Origin: Alloyangia pacifica
GTDB taxonomy: Bacteria > Pseudomonadota > Alphaproteobacteria > Rhodobacterales > Rhodobacteraceae
Direction of reading: 5' to 3'
Assembly: GCF_020524285.1 (NCBI RefSeq)
Contig: NZ_JAIVKX010000024.1
Location: 1 to 64,000 of the forward strand
DNA length: 64,000 nt
The notes below the pieces were generated by a model. That model was not told the origin of the DNA. It was given only the letters and a program-made list of their open reading frames with translations, and ran no database searches. Shown here in pieces: positions 19,221 to 28,652 of this stretch. Position numbers and translations under genes: made by a program. Each line of letters opens with the position of its first letter. The first letter of the stretch is position 1.

Positions 19221-21803
19221 ATGAGCCCGCTGCTCTCCAAGCTCCGCTCCACCGCCCGCCGGGTGCTGAAGGGTCCACCGCCGCCGCCCGATGGCCACCA
19301 GTACCACGGCGCTTTCCGCGGCAGTCTCGACGGGCTCTCCGATGACGGTGTTCTGCGCGGCTGGGTGATCCGCCACGACAGCAAGAAGGGCCGGGTGCCG
19401 GTGGGGCTCTATGCCGGGACCACCCTGATCGACGCCCGCGTCGCCGACGAGCTGCGCGAGGACGTGCGCGACGTGACCGGCGGCGAGACGACCTGCGGCT
19501 TCCAGTTCCGCCTGTCGGAAATCCACCACCAGAAGATCGCCGAGGCCGACGGCGACCTGCGCCTGCGCATCGAGGGGCCGGAGGGGATCGAGCTGGGACG
19601 GCTGCAGCTCGAGGTCGAGGACGCGGCGCCCGGCGCCGGGGCCGACCTGGCGACCCGCTGCCGCTTCGCGCTGAAGCGCGAGCTGGCGGCCCTGCGCACG
19701 CTGCTGGACGAGACGCCGCCGGTCGAGGCCTTGCCCTCCGCGCCGGAGCCGCGGCCCGCGCTTCAGCGCCACGGCACCCTCCTGACCACCGAGCGGCTGG
19801 TGCCGGACATCCCCGAAAGCGGCCAGCCCGCCTATCTCGATTACGTGCGCTACCGCTACCGGCTGAACGAGCGCTTCCCGGTGGAGCCGGGGCTCGAATG
19901 CCAGGACCACTACCTCTACTGGTACATGAGCGCCTATCGCAGCGGCGAGAACCACCGCATCCCGATCTCGGCGCAGCAGATCGCCTATCTCAACGCGCCG
20001 CAGACCATGGGCGGGCAGACCAACACGCTCACCCGCGTCATGTGGTGGCGCCTCATGGGCCGGCCCGACATGCTGGGGCGGCTCAACCTCAACGACCGCG
20101 ACGCCTATCTCGACGTGCTGTTCTGGTGGGCGCATCAGGATGTCGCCAACCTCTATTTCGAGGACTGCCTGGTGCCCGAGCAGGTCGCCGAGGCGCTGCG
20201 CGAGGTGCCGCCCGCGCGGCGCTCTGCGGATTTCCCGCTGAGCCAGTTCGCCGCGCGCTTCCACGCCGAGAACCCGAAGCTGAAGTTCCTCGACATCGAG
20301 ACCGCCGAGGGCCGCAAGACCCTACTGCTGATCCTGCTGCTCCAGGCGGCGCAGCGCCCCGATCTCTTACGATACATCCCGCAGGACCAGATCGACGCGC
20401 TGCTCGCCCCGGGCGCCGGCGGCTCGGAAACCGGGGGCGCCTCGGAGCTCGAGCGCTTCGTCAACGCCCTCCTCGAGGACGGTACCGGGGAAGAACAGGC
20501 GGACCCCATCGCCCTGCCCCGCGCCCGCTACGCCGCGGCGTTGCGCCGCAAGTACTTCGATCTCGGCCGCCGCGCCTTCCTGACCTTCGACCAGGCCGGC
20601 AACCGCTTCGAGGCCGCCGCCATGCCGCTGCCCGATCCCGCCCGCCGCGAGGTCGACGTGCAGCTCATCGGCCCGCTCGCCAAGGCCTCCGGCCTCGGCC
20701 AGGCCACGCGGCTCTCGGCCGAGATCCTGCGCGCCACCGGGCTCGACGTGCGCGGCGTCGACTTCGACCTCGACAACCCGGCGCCCGAGGGCTTCTCGTC
20801 GGAGACGCTGATCGAGGACTACGGCCCGGCGAAGATCAACCTGCTCCACCTCAACGCGGAATCCGTGCCGCTGGCCTATTCCTACCAGCCGGATGTCTTC
20901 TCGGGCGCCTACAACATCGGCTACTTCTTCTGGGAACTCGACATGCCGGCCTATTGCCACTACCTCGGCATGTCGCTGCTCGACGAGATCTGGGTCTCCA
21001 CCGACTACGGGCTGCGGATCTACAAGCCGGGGGCCGAGGGCAAGCCGGTGGTCAACGTCGGCATGTGCTACGAGGAGCACCCCGACATCACCCGCGAGAC
21101 GGCCCGCGCCTTCGTCGAGGAGCGCTTCGGCTTCGACTCGCGCCACCACGTCTGCCTCGTGGCCTTCGACAGCTTCTCCTTCGTGCAGCGCAAGAATCCG
21201 GTGGCGGTGCTGGAGGCCTTTCAGCAGGCCTTCGAGGGCGTGCCCGAGGCGCGGCTGGTGGTGAAGACGCAGAACCGCACCAAGGTCTTCGACCCGGTAC
21301 AGGTGGCGCTGTGGAGCCGCGTCGACGCGATCATCGAGAGCGATCCGCGCATCGTGGTGATGAACGAGACGCTGAGCTACCGCGACCTGCTGCAGCTCAA
21401 GGCCGGCTCTGATTGCTACATCTCGCTGCACAAGTCCGAGGGCTGGGGCTTCGGCATGATCGAGGCCATGGCGCTGAAGGTGCCGGTGATCTGCACCGCC
21501 TATTCCGGCAACATGGACTTCTGCTCGGACAAGACCGCCTGGCTGGTGGGCTACGAGGAGGTGCCGCTCGAGCAGGGCGACTACATCTTCGTGCGCGAGG
21601 GCTCGCTCTGGGCCGAACCCTCGGTCGCCGAGGCCGCCCGCCAGCTGCGCGCCGCGCGCGACAACCCGGAGGCCAGCCGCGCCAAGGCCGACGCCGCCTA
21701 TTCCCACATTCGGGAGAATTTCTCGGTGGATGCCATCGCCGGGCGCTACGGCGGGCGGCTGCGGGAAATCCTCGCCGAGCTGCAGGCCGCGCGGGCGAGC
21801 TGA
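19221..21803 (+). CDS. GT4-family glycosyltransferase with N-terminal beta module
   Basis: 860 residues from the ATG at 19221, which has a near-ideal GGAAGGAAA ribosome site; the open frame extends far upstream through gmd but that part is a shadow. Residues about 28-133 form a beta-rich module (FRGSLDGLSDDGVLRGWV ... CGFQFRL) shared with the 1347-residue transferase. A middle region (about 195-430) is rich in aromatic residues and of unknown function. The C-terminal 380 residues form a GT4 domain: LIGPLAKASGLGQATR, FDSFSFVQRKNP and a donor-site block SLHKSEGWGFGMIEAMALK. It likely adds a GDP-sugar made via Gmd, given the 32-base spacing, but the donor is not provable. Confidence 0.8.
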   Translation: MSPLLSKLRSTARRVLKGPPPPPDGHQYHGAFRGSLDGLSDDGVLRGWVIRHDSKKGRVPVGLYAGTTLIDARVADELREDVRDVTGGETTCGFQFRLSEIHHQKIAEADGDLRLRIEGPEGIELGRLQLEVEDAAPGAGADLATRCRFALKRELAALRTLLDETPPVEALPSAPEPRPALQRHGTLLTTERLVPDIPESGQPAYLDYVRYRYRLNERFPVEPGLECQDHYLYWYMSAYRSGENHRIPISAQQIAYLNAPQTMGGQTNTLTRVMWWRLMGRPDMLGRLNLNDRDAYLDVLFWWAHQDVANLYFEDCLVPEQVAEALREVPPARRSADFPLSQFAARFHAENPKLKFLDIETAEGRKTLLLILLLQAAQRPDLLRYIPQDQIDALLAPGAGGSETGGASELERFVNALLEDGTGEEQADPIALPRARYAAALRRKYFDLGRRAFLTFDQAGNRFEAAAMPLPDPARREVDVQLIGPLAKASGLGQATRLSAEILRATGLDVRGVDFDLDNPAPEGFSSETLIEDYGPAKINLLHLNAESVPLAYSYQPDVFSGAYNIGYFFWELDMPAYCHYLGMSLLDEIWVSTDYGLRIYKPGAEGKPVVNVGMCYEEHPDITRETARAFVEERFGFDSRHHVCLVAFDSFSFVQRKNPVAVLEAFQQAFEGVPEARLVVKTQNRTKVFDPVQVALWSRVDAIIESDPRIVVMNETLSYRDLLQLKAGSDCYISLHKSEGWGFGMIEAMALKVPVICTAYSGNMDFCSDKTAWLVGYEEVPLEQGDYIFVREGSLWAEPSVAEAARQLRAARDNPEASRAKADAAYSHIRENFSVDAIAGRYGGRLREILAELQAARAS

Positions 21804-21852
21804 GGCAGGGCCGGGCGCGCAAGTCCGGCGCGCCGCCGCACCGGACCCGCCC

Positions 21853-22863
21853 CTAGACCCAGCGGCCCACCGCCAGCACCGCGCAGGCGGTGGCGACCCG
21901 CGCGCCCGACAGATCCCAGGCCGAGATCTCGGCGCTGCCCGCGGCCAAGGCCCCCACCGACAGCAGCTGCGCCGCCCCCGAGGTGCAGCTGCCGCTCACC
22001 ACCGGCGCGGCGGCAAACCCCGCCGGATAGCTCCAGCTGACCGCCCCCGTCGCGCTGCTGGTCAGCGTATGCCAGCAGAGCTGCGTGCCATCGGCCAGCC
22101 GCAGGTAGGCGCCCGTTGCGCCCGCGCCCTGCTCGAGCAGCGCGCCGGTGCTCTCGCCGGCCGCCTGCGCCACCGTGCCGAGCACCCCCGATCCGGCCAG
22201 CGCCCCCTCGACCCGCGCGCCCTGCGGCAGATGCGCCACCCCGGTGGCCGCCGAGACGCTCAGCCCGGTCCGCCAGCTCGCGCCATCGCCCGAGACCTTC
22301 ACCGCGAAATCATCCTCCCCGGCGCAGCCCATCTCGGCGCGGCCCGACCAGCCGGTCTGGAACAGCAGGCTGGCGGTGTCGCCCGCCGCCGCCTTGTTGA
22401 GCTTCAGCTGGTGCCCGGCGCCGGCGTGGCTGAGCAGCGTCGCCTCCGCCGCCACCGCCAGCCGGTTCACCGCGTCGGGCGCGGCATTCACCCCGAGCTC
22501 GAGCATCTGGCCCTGCGCGGGCAGCGGCATCTGCTGCCAGTCGCCGTCCTGCCAGACCAGCTCGGCGCCCTCGTCGAGCACGAAGGCACACCAGCCGGGG
22601 CCCGGCACAAGAAATTGCCAGGCCGTGCCATCCCAGAAAGCCAGCGCCCCGCCCTGCCCCGACCAGGCGCCGCCCGCCCCCGCCGGAAGCAGGTAGCGCG
22701 CGCCGGGCGCGGGATCGGCGGGGGGCTCTTCGAGGCTGCGGCTCTGCACCGCCAGTTGCACCAGCGCGTCGAGCCGCAGCAGCGCCTCGTTGTGGGTGAC
22801 GTGTTTCTGCGCCTGCGCCGGCGCGAGATAGGGCAGCGAGAGGTTGGCGGACAGATCGGACAT
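21853..22863 (-). CDS. DUF2793 domain protein with tail-fibre-like C-terminus
   Basis: 336 residues. The opening LPYLAPAQAQKHVTHNEALL is the hallmark of DUF2793 (PF10983), a family common next to phage or gene-transfer-agent tail genes and in alphaproteobacterial surface clusters. The C-terminal 90 residues (CWHTLTSSATGAVSWSYPAGF, AAPVVSGSC) resemble the trimeric knob of phage tail fibres. No signal peptide is evident. No other phage structural gene is within 20 kb, so it is not part of a visible prophage. It ends 49 bases from the convergent GT4 gene and precedes the CAP/DUF4214 gene in the same direction. Role here unknown; a glycan-binding fibre is an attractive guess. Confidence 0.75.
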   Translation of the reverse strand: MSDLSANLSLPYLAPAQAQKHVTHNEALLRLDALVQLAVQSRSLEEPPADPAPGARYLLPAGAGGAWSGQGGALAFWDGTAWQFLVPGPGWCAFVLDEGAELVWQDGDWQQMPLPAQGQMLELGVNAAPDAVNRLAVAAEATLLSHAGAGHQLKLNKAAAGDTASLLFQTGWSGRAEMGCAGEDDFAVKVSGDGASWRTGLSVSAATGVAHLPQGARVEGALAGSGVLGTVAQAAGESTGALLEQGAGATGAYLRLADGTQLCWHTLTSSATGAVSWSYPAGFAAAPVVSGSCTSGAAQLLSVGALAAGSAEISAWDLSGARVATACAVLAVGRWV

Positions 22864-23133
22864 GAGGCGGCTCCCTGCGCGGTGCCCCCGCGCGGGAGGC
22901 TGCGGAGGCTCATGGCAGGCAGGGTAGGCGCAGCGCCCTTAAGCGGATCCTGCGCCGCCGCGCGCCGCCCGCGCAACGGGGCGGGCGCAACGGCTTGGGA
23001 TCTCGGGGGCGCCTTGAGGAGCACCCCGAAACATCCCGGAATAGGGTCGATCCGGGCGACATCGCCCGGATCAGAGACTGTTTTCGGATCAGGCTGCCGA
23101 GCCGGAGCCCCAAACCAGCCTTCAGACCGGCCC

Positions 23134-25221
23134 TCAGGCCAGCTCGAGCCGCGCCCCGGTCAGCATGTCGAGATCGGTGCCCAGCAGCACCAGGTCCGAG
23201 CCGCCCGCGCTCAGCAGCAGGTCGTCGCCCTCCTGCACGAAGGCGTCCTGCGCCGCCGCGGCATCGGCAAAGCCGAAACCCTCGAGGCGCAGCGTGTCCC
23301 AGGCCTCGAAATCGGCGATCGTGGCGCTGCCGCCGCTGGTGAAGATGAACAGATCCGCATGGGTGCCGCCGACCATCACATCGTTGCCGATGCCGCCGTC
23401 GAGCACGTCATCGGTGCCCTGATCCCGCATCCAGCTCTCGTGATCGGCCGCGGTGGCGGCGATGAACTCATCGCTCTGGGCAAAGCCCTGCACCACCTCG
23501 GCCCGGCTCATGCCGCCGTCGAGCCGCGCGGTCCAGTTGGCGAGCCCGGTGGCATCGGCCTCGCGGCCCAGCACGTTGTTGTAGAGCAGGTCGACGAAGC
23601 CGCCGTTGCCGAGCGCGCCGTAGGTGTTCTGGAACTCGGCACTCCGCACGAAGCCGTCGACCACCCCGAGGTAGGCCTGCCCGTCGGCCAGCCGGGCGCT
23701 CCAGTTGTCGAAGCCGGTGAGATCCGGGGCACGGTCCAGCGTCGCCTGGTAGAGCCGGAAGACATCGTCGCCCCAGGAGGCCAGGCTCTCCCCGGAGAGG
23801 GCGTGTTGGATGCCGTAGGCCGCCGCATCCGCCGCGGTCTTGCCGATGAACTCGGCGCTCTGCGAGAAGCCGAGCACCACCTCGGGGCGGCTCCAGGAGC
23901 CGTCGTCGAGCCGCGCGGTCCAGTTGGCCAGACCCGTGGCATCGGGGTCGCGGTCCAGCACGTTGTTGTAGAGCAGGGTGACGAAGCCCGCGTTGTCGAG
24001 CGCGCCGTAGGTGGCCTGGAACTCGGCGCTGCCGGTGAAGCCGCCGGCGACCTGCTCGAGCGTCATCGCGCCGCTCTCGAGCCGCGCCGCCCAGTTGCCG
24101 TAGCCCTCGAGGTTCGGGGCGCGGTCCAGCGTCGCCAGGTAGAGCCGGTAGACCGTGTCGCCCTCGGCCGGGGCCTCGAAGGCCTTGTCGCCGAAGAGCA
24201 CATCGTCGCCCGCGCCGCCGAGCAGCGTGTCCGACCCGCCATTGCCGATCAGGGTCTGGTCCACCGTGCCGGTGCCCTGCAGCAGCTCGTCCGCGGCGGT
24301 GCCCCGGATCAGCGCCTCAGAAGAGACCAGGTCGCCGGCGGTCACCGCCTCGTCGGCGATGGCGTCGAGCTTGAGGTTCTGGCTGCCCATGGTGACACTG
24401 TAGCTCAGGCTGCCGTTGATCCCGGCGCCGGAGAAGCTGACCTCGTAGACTCCGCTCGGCAGCACCATCTGGTAGCCGCCCGCGCCCCAGCTGGTGGTGG
24501 TATAGGTGCCCGCGGCGCCGCTGGCGGTGACGGTGATCCCGCCCAGCCCCTCGCCCATGTCGTAGAAGTCATCGCCGTCGGCATCGTCGATCACCACGCC
24601 CAGCAGCTGCGACTGGTAGTCCGAGCGGGTGCCGAAATCCTGCGTCACCGCGTAGGGGCCGATGCCGCCCGAGGCGGCGCTGACACCGATCCCGACCTCG
24701 GTCACCCCCGCCGACAGGATGGAATCGCGGTGCCCGGCCGGGGACTGCATGCCGCCCGTCCCGACGCCCCAGTCGACGTAGAAGGCCGCGTGGCCGTGCA
24801 GCGAATCCTCGACATAGGCAAAGACGTTCTCCTTGAGCCGGGTCCAGTTGTCGTAGCCCGCCGCGACGACGCGGTCGCGCAGCACCGGCTCGTCGCCGAT
24901 CTGGTGGCCCTGGATGCCGGTGTCGATCATCACCTGCGTGTGGTCCCCGGCCGCCTCGGCGAGCGCGCCGTTCCAGGCCAGCGGTGCCAGCGAGCCAAGG
25001 TCATTGTCCATGCGGTTCTGCACGAAGTCGGCGAGCTGCTCCGCGAAGAGGTCCAGATCGACGCCGAAGTAGCGCAGCGCCTGGGTGATGTTGGCCTGCA
25101 CGCCGGTGTCGCTGGCGGCATCGGCGATCAGCGCGTCGAACTCGCCCGTGGGGTCGAGTCGGGCGCGGTTGATATACTCCAGCATCTGCTGTTCGAAGGC
25201 GGTGGGGGTCTGCGTCGACAT
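23134..25221 (-). CDS. CAP-domain / RTX / DUF4214 secreted-type protein
   Basis: 695 residues. Residues about 8-205 form a CAP (SCP/PR1) domain with LAWNGALAEAAGDHTQVM, a GHRDSIL block and a terminal YAVTQDFG strand. A beta-sandwich-like stretch follows (205-290), then two RTX-like glycine-aspartate motifs (GNGGSDTLLGGAGDDVLFGD, about 325-345), then two pairs of DUF4214 repeats (about 355-600: VYRLYLATLDRAPNLEGYGNW, LYNNVLDRDPDATGLANW and again). The last 85 residues match the ends of two other proteins in this window. There is no N-terminal signal peptide; RTX motifs and the C-terminal module suggest type I secretion, though no exporter gene is visible. Good ribosome site (AGAGGAC) before the ATG. 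Confidence 0.85.
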   Translation of the reverse strand: MSTQTPTAFEQQMLEYINRARLDPTGEFDALIADAASDTGVQANITQALRYFGVDLDLFAEQLADFVQNRMDNDLGSLAPLAWNGALAEAAGDHTQVMIDTGIQGHQIGDEPVLRDRVVAAGYDNWTRLKENVFAYVEDSLHGHAAFYVDWGVGTGGMQSPAGHRDSILSAGVTEVGIGVSAASGGIGPYAVTQDFGTRSDYQSQLLGVVIDDADGDDFYDMGEGLGGITVTASGAAGTYTTTSWGAGGYQMVLPSGVYEVSFSGAGINGSLSYSVTMGSQNLKLDAIADEAVTAGDLVSSEALIRGTAADELLQGTGTVDQTLIGNGGSDTLLGGAGDDVLFGDKAFEAPAEGDTVYRLYLATLDRAPNLEGYGNWAARLESGAMTLEQVAGGFTGSAEFQATYGALDNAGFVTLLYNNVLDRDPDATGLANWTARLDDGSWSRPEVVLGFSQSAEFIGKTAADAAAYGIQHALSGESLASWGDDVFRLYQATLDRAPDLTGFDNWSARLADGQAYLGVVDGFVRSAEFQNTYGALGNGGFVDLLYNNVLGREADATGLANWTARLDGGMSRAEVVQGFAQSDEFIAATAADHESWMRDQGTDDVLDGGIGNDVMVGGTHADLFIFTSGGSATIADFEAWDTLRLEGFGFADAAAAQDAFVQEGDDLLLSAGGSDLVLLGTDLDMLTGARLELA

Positions 25222-25530
25222 GAAGGTCCTCTGCGTCGGTCCGGGCGCGGGGCCCGGGTCTTCGGGGTCTGTGTCTGTTCCGCGGCCCGCTGCGGCGCCC
25301 GTGCCGGGCAGCCTGTGTCGGAGCCAGTCATTGAAGGCCAGTGTCGGAGGCCAGTACTTGCAGGGCCCGTATCTGGGGGCCTGTACTCGGGGACTTGGGC
25401 CCGGAGGCGATCAGGGATCGGTCAGGGCGTGATGGTACTCGATCAATACTCGCTCAGGCTGTGTCCCGGCCCGCAAAAGGCCCCGATTCTGTCGTCTCGG
25501 GTCTGCCGGGTCAGCGCCTGCCGGCTTGGG
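25222..25530. other. Non-coding gap upstream of the CAP/DUF4214 gene
   Basis: 309 bases without a supportable gene. It contains short imperfect reiterations around 25322-25400 (GGCCAGTGTCGGAGG, GGCCAGTACTTGCAGGG, GGCCTGTACTCGGGG), which look like slipped repeats. The promoter for the downstream minus-strand gene should be here, but no clear hexamers stand out. Confidence 0.35.
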
Positions 25531-28467
25531 CTAGAGAAGAAACATGTCCGAATGAAGATCAGAATGCGTCGCCCCCGAGATGACCAAGCGTAAGCCCGAG
25601 CTCCCGGGATCGGTGAATTCCAGCCCCTCCTCCCCGGGGCCGGCCCGGGGCTGCATCTGCCCGAGGATCTCGGCAGGTGCGCCGTAGCCGAAACCCTCGA
25701 AGACCAGCAGGTCCCAGCGTTCGAGATCGGCGATCACGTGATGCCCGCCATCCTCGGCGCGGAACACGAAGCGGTCCGACAGCATGCCGCCGATCAGCAG
25801 GTTCTCCCCGCCGCCGCCGTCGAGCGTGTCATCCGCCCCGGCCCCGCGCATCCAGGCCAGCAGAACCGGCGCGGCGCGGGCGGTGAACTCGGCGCTCTGG
25901 GAAAAGCCGCGCACCACCTCGGCCCGGCTCATCCCCGCCTCGAGCCGCGCGGTCCAGGCCGCCTGCCCCGCCGCCTCGCCCTCGCGGCCCAGCACGTTGC
26001 GGTAGAGCTGCGCGACGAAGCCCGCATCCCCGAGCGCGCCGTAGCTCTGGCGGAACTCGGCGCTGGCGGTGAAGCCCTCGACGACCTCAAGGAACGGCCG
26101 GCCCTCGGCCAGCCGCGCGCTCCAGTTCAGCAGCCCCGTCAGGTCCGGGGTGCGGTCCAGCACCGCCTGGTAGAGCCGGAAGACATCGTCCGACCAGCCC
26201 TGCTGCAGCGCCTCGCGCGTATGGCCCGCGGCGCCGGCGGCGCTGGCGGCGATGAACTCTGGGCTTTCGGAGAACCCCAGGACCACGCGCTCGCGGCTCA
26301 GGCCGGTCTCGAGCCGGGCGGTCCAGTTGGCCAGCCCCTGCGCATCGGGATCGCGGGCCAGCACGTTGCGGTAGAGCAGCGTCACGAAGCCCGCGTCCGT
26401 CAGCGCGCCATAAGTCTGGCGGAACTCCGGCGCGCCGGTGAAGCCCGCCGCCACCGAGACTAGGTCGCGCTCGCCCGAGAGCAGCCGCGCGCTCCAGTTC
26501 CAGAGCCCGGCGGCGTCGGGGGCGCGATCGAGCGTGGCACGGTAGAGCCGGTAGACCGATCCCGAGACAGGGTCGAACGCGGGATCGGTCACCGCGCCGC
26601 TCAGCACATCGTCCCCCGGCCCGCCGCGCAGCAGGGGGGTCTGCGGCGTGCCGCCCGGTGGCTCTCCTGAACCTCCAGATGTGTCTTCCGGTGGGTCTCC
26701 CCCCGTGCCTCCGGGTGTCTCTCCCGGCGTTTCAGGCTCTGTGCCGGGGGTTTCCTCCTCCTCCGGGGTCTCCTCCAGCGGCTGCGGCTCGGGGATCGGG
26801 CTGGTGTCCATGTGCCACAGGTCGCGCAGCTCGGAGATGTGGAAATCCGCCGCCGAGAGCGGGGCGCCGGCGGCGCTGGTCACCTGCAGTACCTCGCCGC
26901 CGATCTTGATCCGCGCGCCCTGTGCCGAGGGGGTGATACTCAGCGCCGCCACCGTGTAGAAGCGCCCCATGGCCGAGAGGTCGATGCGGTCCACCCCCGG
27001 CTCGTAATCGAGGATCCGGTCGGGTTCGCCGTCGCCGGAGAGCACGAAGACATCCGCCCCGGCCTCGCCGCGCAGCCGGTCCCGCCCCGGCCCGTCGATC
27101 AGCACGTCGTCCCCGGCGCCGCCGCGCAGCGTGTCATCCCCGGCGCCGCCGGCGACCTGGTCGTTGCCCGCGCCGCCCTGCCAGCGGTCCGCCCCGGCGC
27201 CCAGCTGCAGGCTCTGGCCGAGGGGGCCGAGCTCGGCCCGGATCCGGCTGAGGCCGCCGCCCGCGCCGGGCGGTCCCTCGGGCCAACCGCCGGCAACGTA
27301 GATGTCGAGCGCGGTGGCCGCCCCCGTGCCATGCCGGACCAGCGCCAGCGCGGCGGGATCGCTCAGCGCCATGGCCGCGTCATCCGCCAGCACCGCCAGG
27401 TGCAGCAGCCGCCCGCCGGGCAGCAGGGTCATCAGGCTGAGGCCATCGTCGCGGCCGACCGCCACCACGTAGACCTGCCCGTCCAGCGTCAGGCAGGCGA
27501 GCGCGGTGACCCCGGCGAAACGGGTGGCGAGGTCGTCGCCAACGAGGTCGGTGACCCGCATGGCGCCGCCCGGCCCCAGCGCCACCACCGCTAGGTGCCC
27601 CGAGCCCGCGCCGATCAGCGCGTAGCTCTGCCCGGCCACCCTGGTGACGGCGAGCTGCGTTGGCGTCTCCAGGAAGAGCCCGTCGTACACCTCGAGCTGG
27701 CGAACATCGCCGAGCCGGCCTTCGGGCGATAGTGCCCAGGAATAGAGACTGTTTTTCTCGGGCGAGAGCGCGAGGACGCGGGTGCCCGATCCCACCGCCG
27801 CGACCGCCAGGGCGCTGATGCGACCGACCGCTTCCGGCGCCTCGGTCCCCGCCCCGTCGTTCTCGTCTGTCTCGAGCCAGAGCCCCTGCGCCCGGGCGCG
27901 CAATATCCCGTCCGCCCCGGCCTGCCAGACCTCGATCCCGCTGCGCTGCCGGGCGGCGGTGACTAGCAGGTCGGGCGCCGCGCCCAGCCCGCTTTTCTGC
28001 CCGCTCAGCACCGCCAGATCCGTCAGCACCCGCGCCGCACCATCGCCGTAGCGCAGCGAGACCCGCTCCGCGAACGCACCGCCCGCGCCGAGCCACCATC
28101 CCTCTACGCTCGCGCCTGCACCGCCCGGCGCCAGCAGCAGCTCGGCCCCGCCGATCTCGGCGCTCCGCAACCCACGCGGCGCGGAGAGCCCCGAGCCGGA
28201 GCCCGCATAGGCTCTGATCTCCGCCGCCTCGAGATCCGCCGTCCAGCCCAGCACCCCGGCGCCGGCGCTGTAAAGCTGCACACCGTCCTGTTCTTGCTCC
28301 TGCCCGCCCTCCTGCACGCTCCCGCCCGCCGGCCGCGCCAGCAGCGCCGAGAGCCCGACCATCTGCGCCGCTTCGGCAGGGGTAAGCGCGGGGGTGAGAC
28401 CACCTCCCGAGGAGGCCCCGGAAAGCTCCGCCCCAAACTGCGTTCTCACATGGCTGAGCTGCCCCAT
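25531..28467 (-). CDS. Large RTX/DUF4214 protein with beta-propeller-like N-terminus
   Basis: 978 residues from the ATG at 28467, which follows an AGGATGCGAG ribosome site; a longer frame to 28557 is arginine-rich and unlikely. The first 430 residues repeat short beta blades (LAVAAVGSGTRVLALSPE, LALVRHGTGAATALDIYVAG), suggesting a propeller. RTX nonapeptides GGAGNDQVAGGAGDDTLRGG run at about 435-480. A proline/glutamate/threonine linker (about 560-620) leads to two pairs of DUF4214 repeats (640-880) and a C-terminal module with WMRGAGADDTLDGG and DLERWDLLVFEGFGYG shared with two other proteins here. It probably binds calcium and is exported to the surface or matrix. A divergent GT2 gene starts 185 bases away. 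No catalytic residues are recognisable. Confidence 0.8.
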   Translation of the reverse strand: MGQLSHVRTQFGAELSGASSGGGLTPALTPAEAAQMVGLSALLARPAGGSVQEGGQEQEQDGVQLYSAGAGVLGWTADLEAAEIRAYAGSGSGLSAPRGLRSAEIGGAELLLAPGGAGASVEGWWLGAGGAFAERVSLRYGDGAARVLTDLAVLSGQKSGLGAAPDLLVTAARQRSGIEVWQAGADGILRARAQGLWLETDENDGAGTEAPEAVGRISALAVAAVGSGTRVLALSPEKNSLYSWALSPEGRLGDVRQLEVYDGLFLETPTQLAVTRVAGQSYALIGAGSGHLAVVALGPGGAMRVTDLVGDDLATRFAGVTALACLTLDGQVYVVAVGRDDGLSLMTLLPGGRLLHLAVLADDAAMALSDPAALALVRHGTGAATALDIYVAGGWPEGPPGAGGGLSRIRAELGPLGQSLQLGAGADRWQGGAGNDQVAGGAGDDTLRGGAGDDVLIDGPGRDRLRGEAGADVFVLSGDGEPDRILDYEPGVDRIDLSAMGRFYTVAALSITPSAQGARIKIGGEVLQVTSAAGAPLSAADFHISELRDLWHMDTSPIPEPQPLEETPEEEETPGTEPETPGETPGGTGGDPPEDTSGGSGEPPGGTPQTPLLRGGPGDDVLSGAVTDPAFDPVSGSVYRLYRATLDRAPDAAGLWNWSARLLSGERDLVSVAAGFTGAPEFRQTYGALTDAGFVTLLYRNVLARDPDAQGLANWTARLETGLSRERVVLGFSESPEFIAASAAGAAGHTREALQQGWSDDVFRLYQAVLDRTPDLTGLLNWSARLAEGRPFLEVVEGFTASAEFRQSYGALGDAGFVAQLYRNVLGREGEAAGQAAWTARLEAGMSRAEVVRGFSQSAEFTARAAPVLLAWMRGAGADDTLDGGGGENLLIGGMLSDRFVFRAEDGGHHVIADLERWDLLVFEGFGYGAPAEILGQMQPRAGPGEEGLEFTDPGSSGLRLVISGATHSDLHSDMFLL

Positions 28468-28652
28468 CTCGCATCCTGCGTTCCGGTCCTGCGTGCTCCA
28501 GCTATGCCGCCCCCGCCCTCGCCAGCCGGTTAACGCCGTGCCCTGAAATCCGCGCAATACATCTCAGATTGTCGCTAAACGCCGCGCGCTGTTGCGCGCC
28601 CCGCGCCGCTCCGGCATCACCAAGGGCAAGAGCCCCGGCAGAGAGACTTTCC

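Noticed and set aside
21853-22863. Prophage in the 21-23 kb region
   Set aside because: Only one tail-like protein is present; no capsid, terminase, portal or integrase genes lie nearby.
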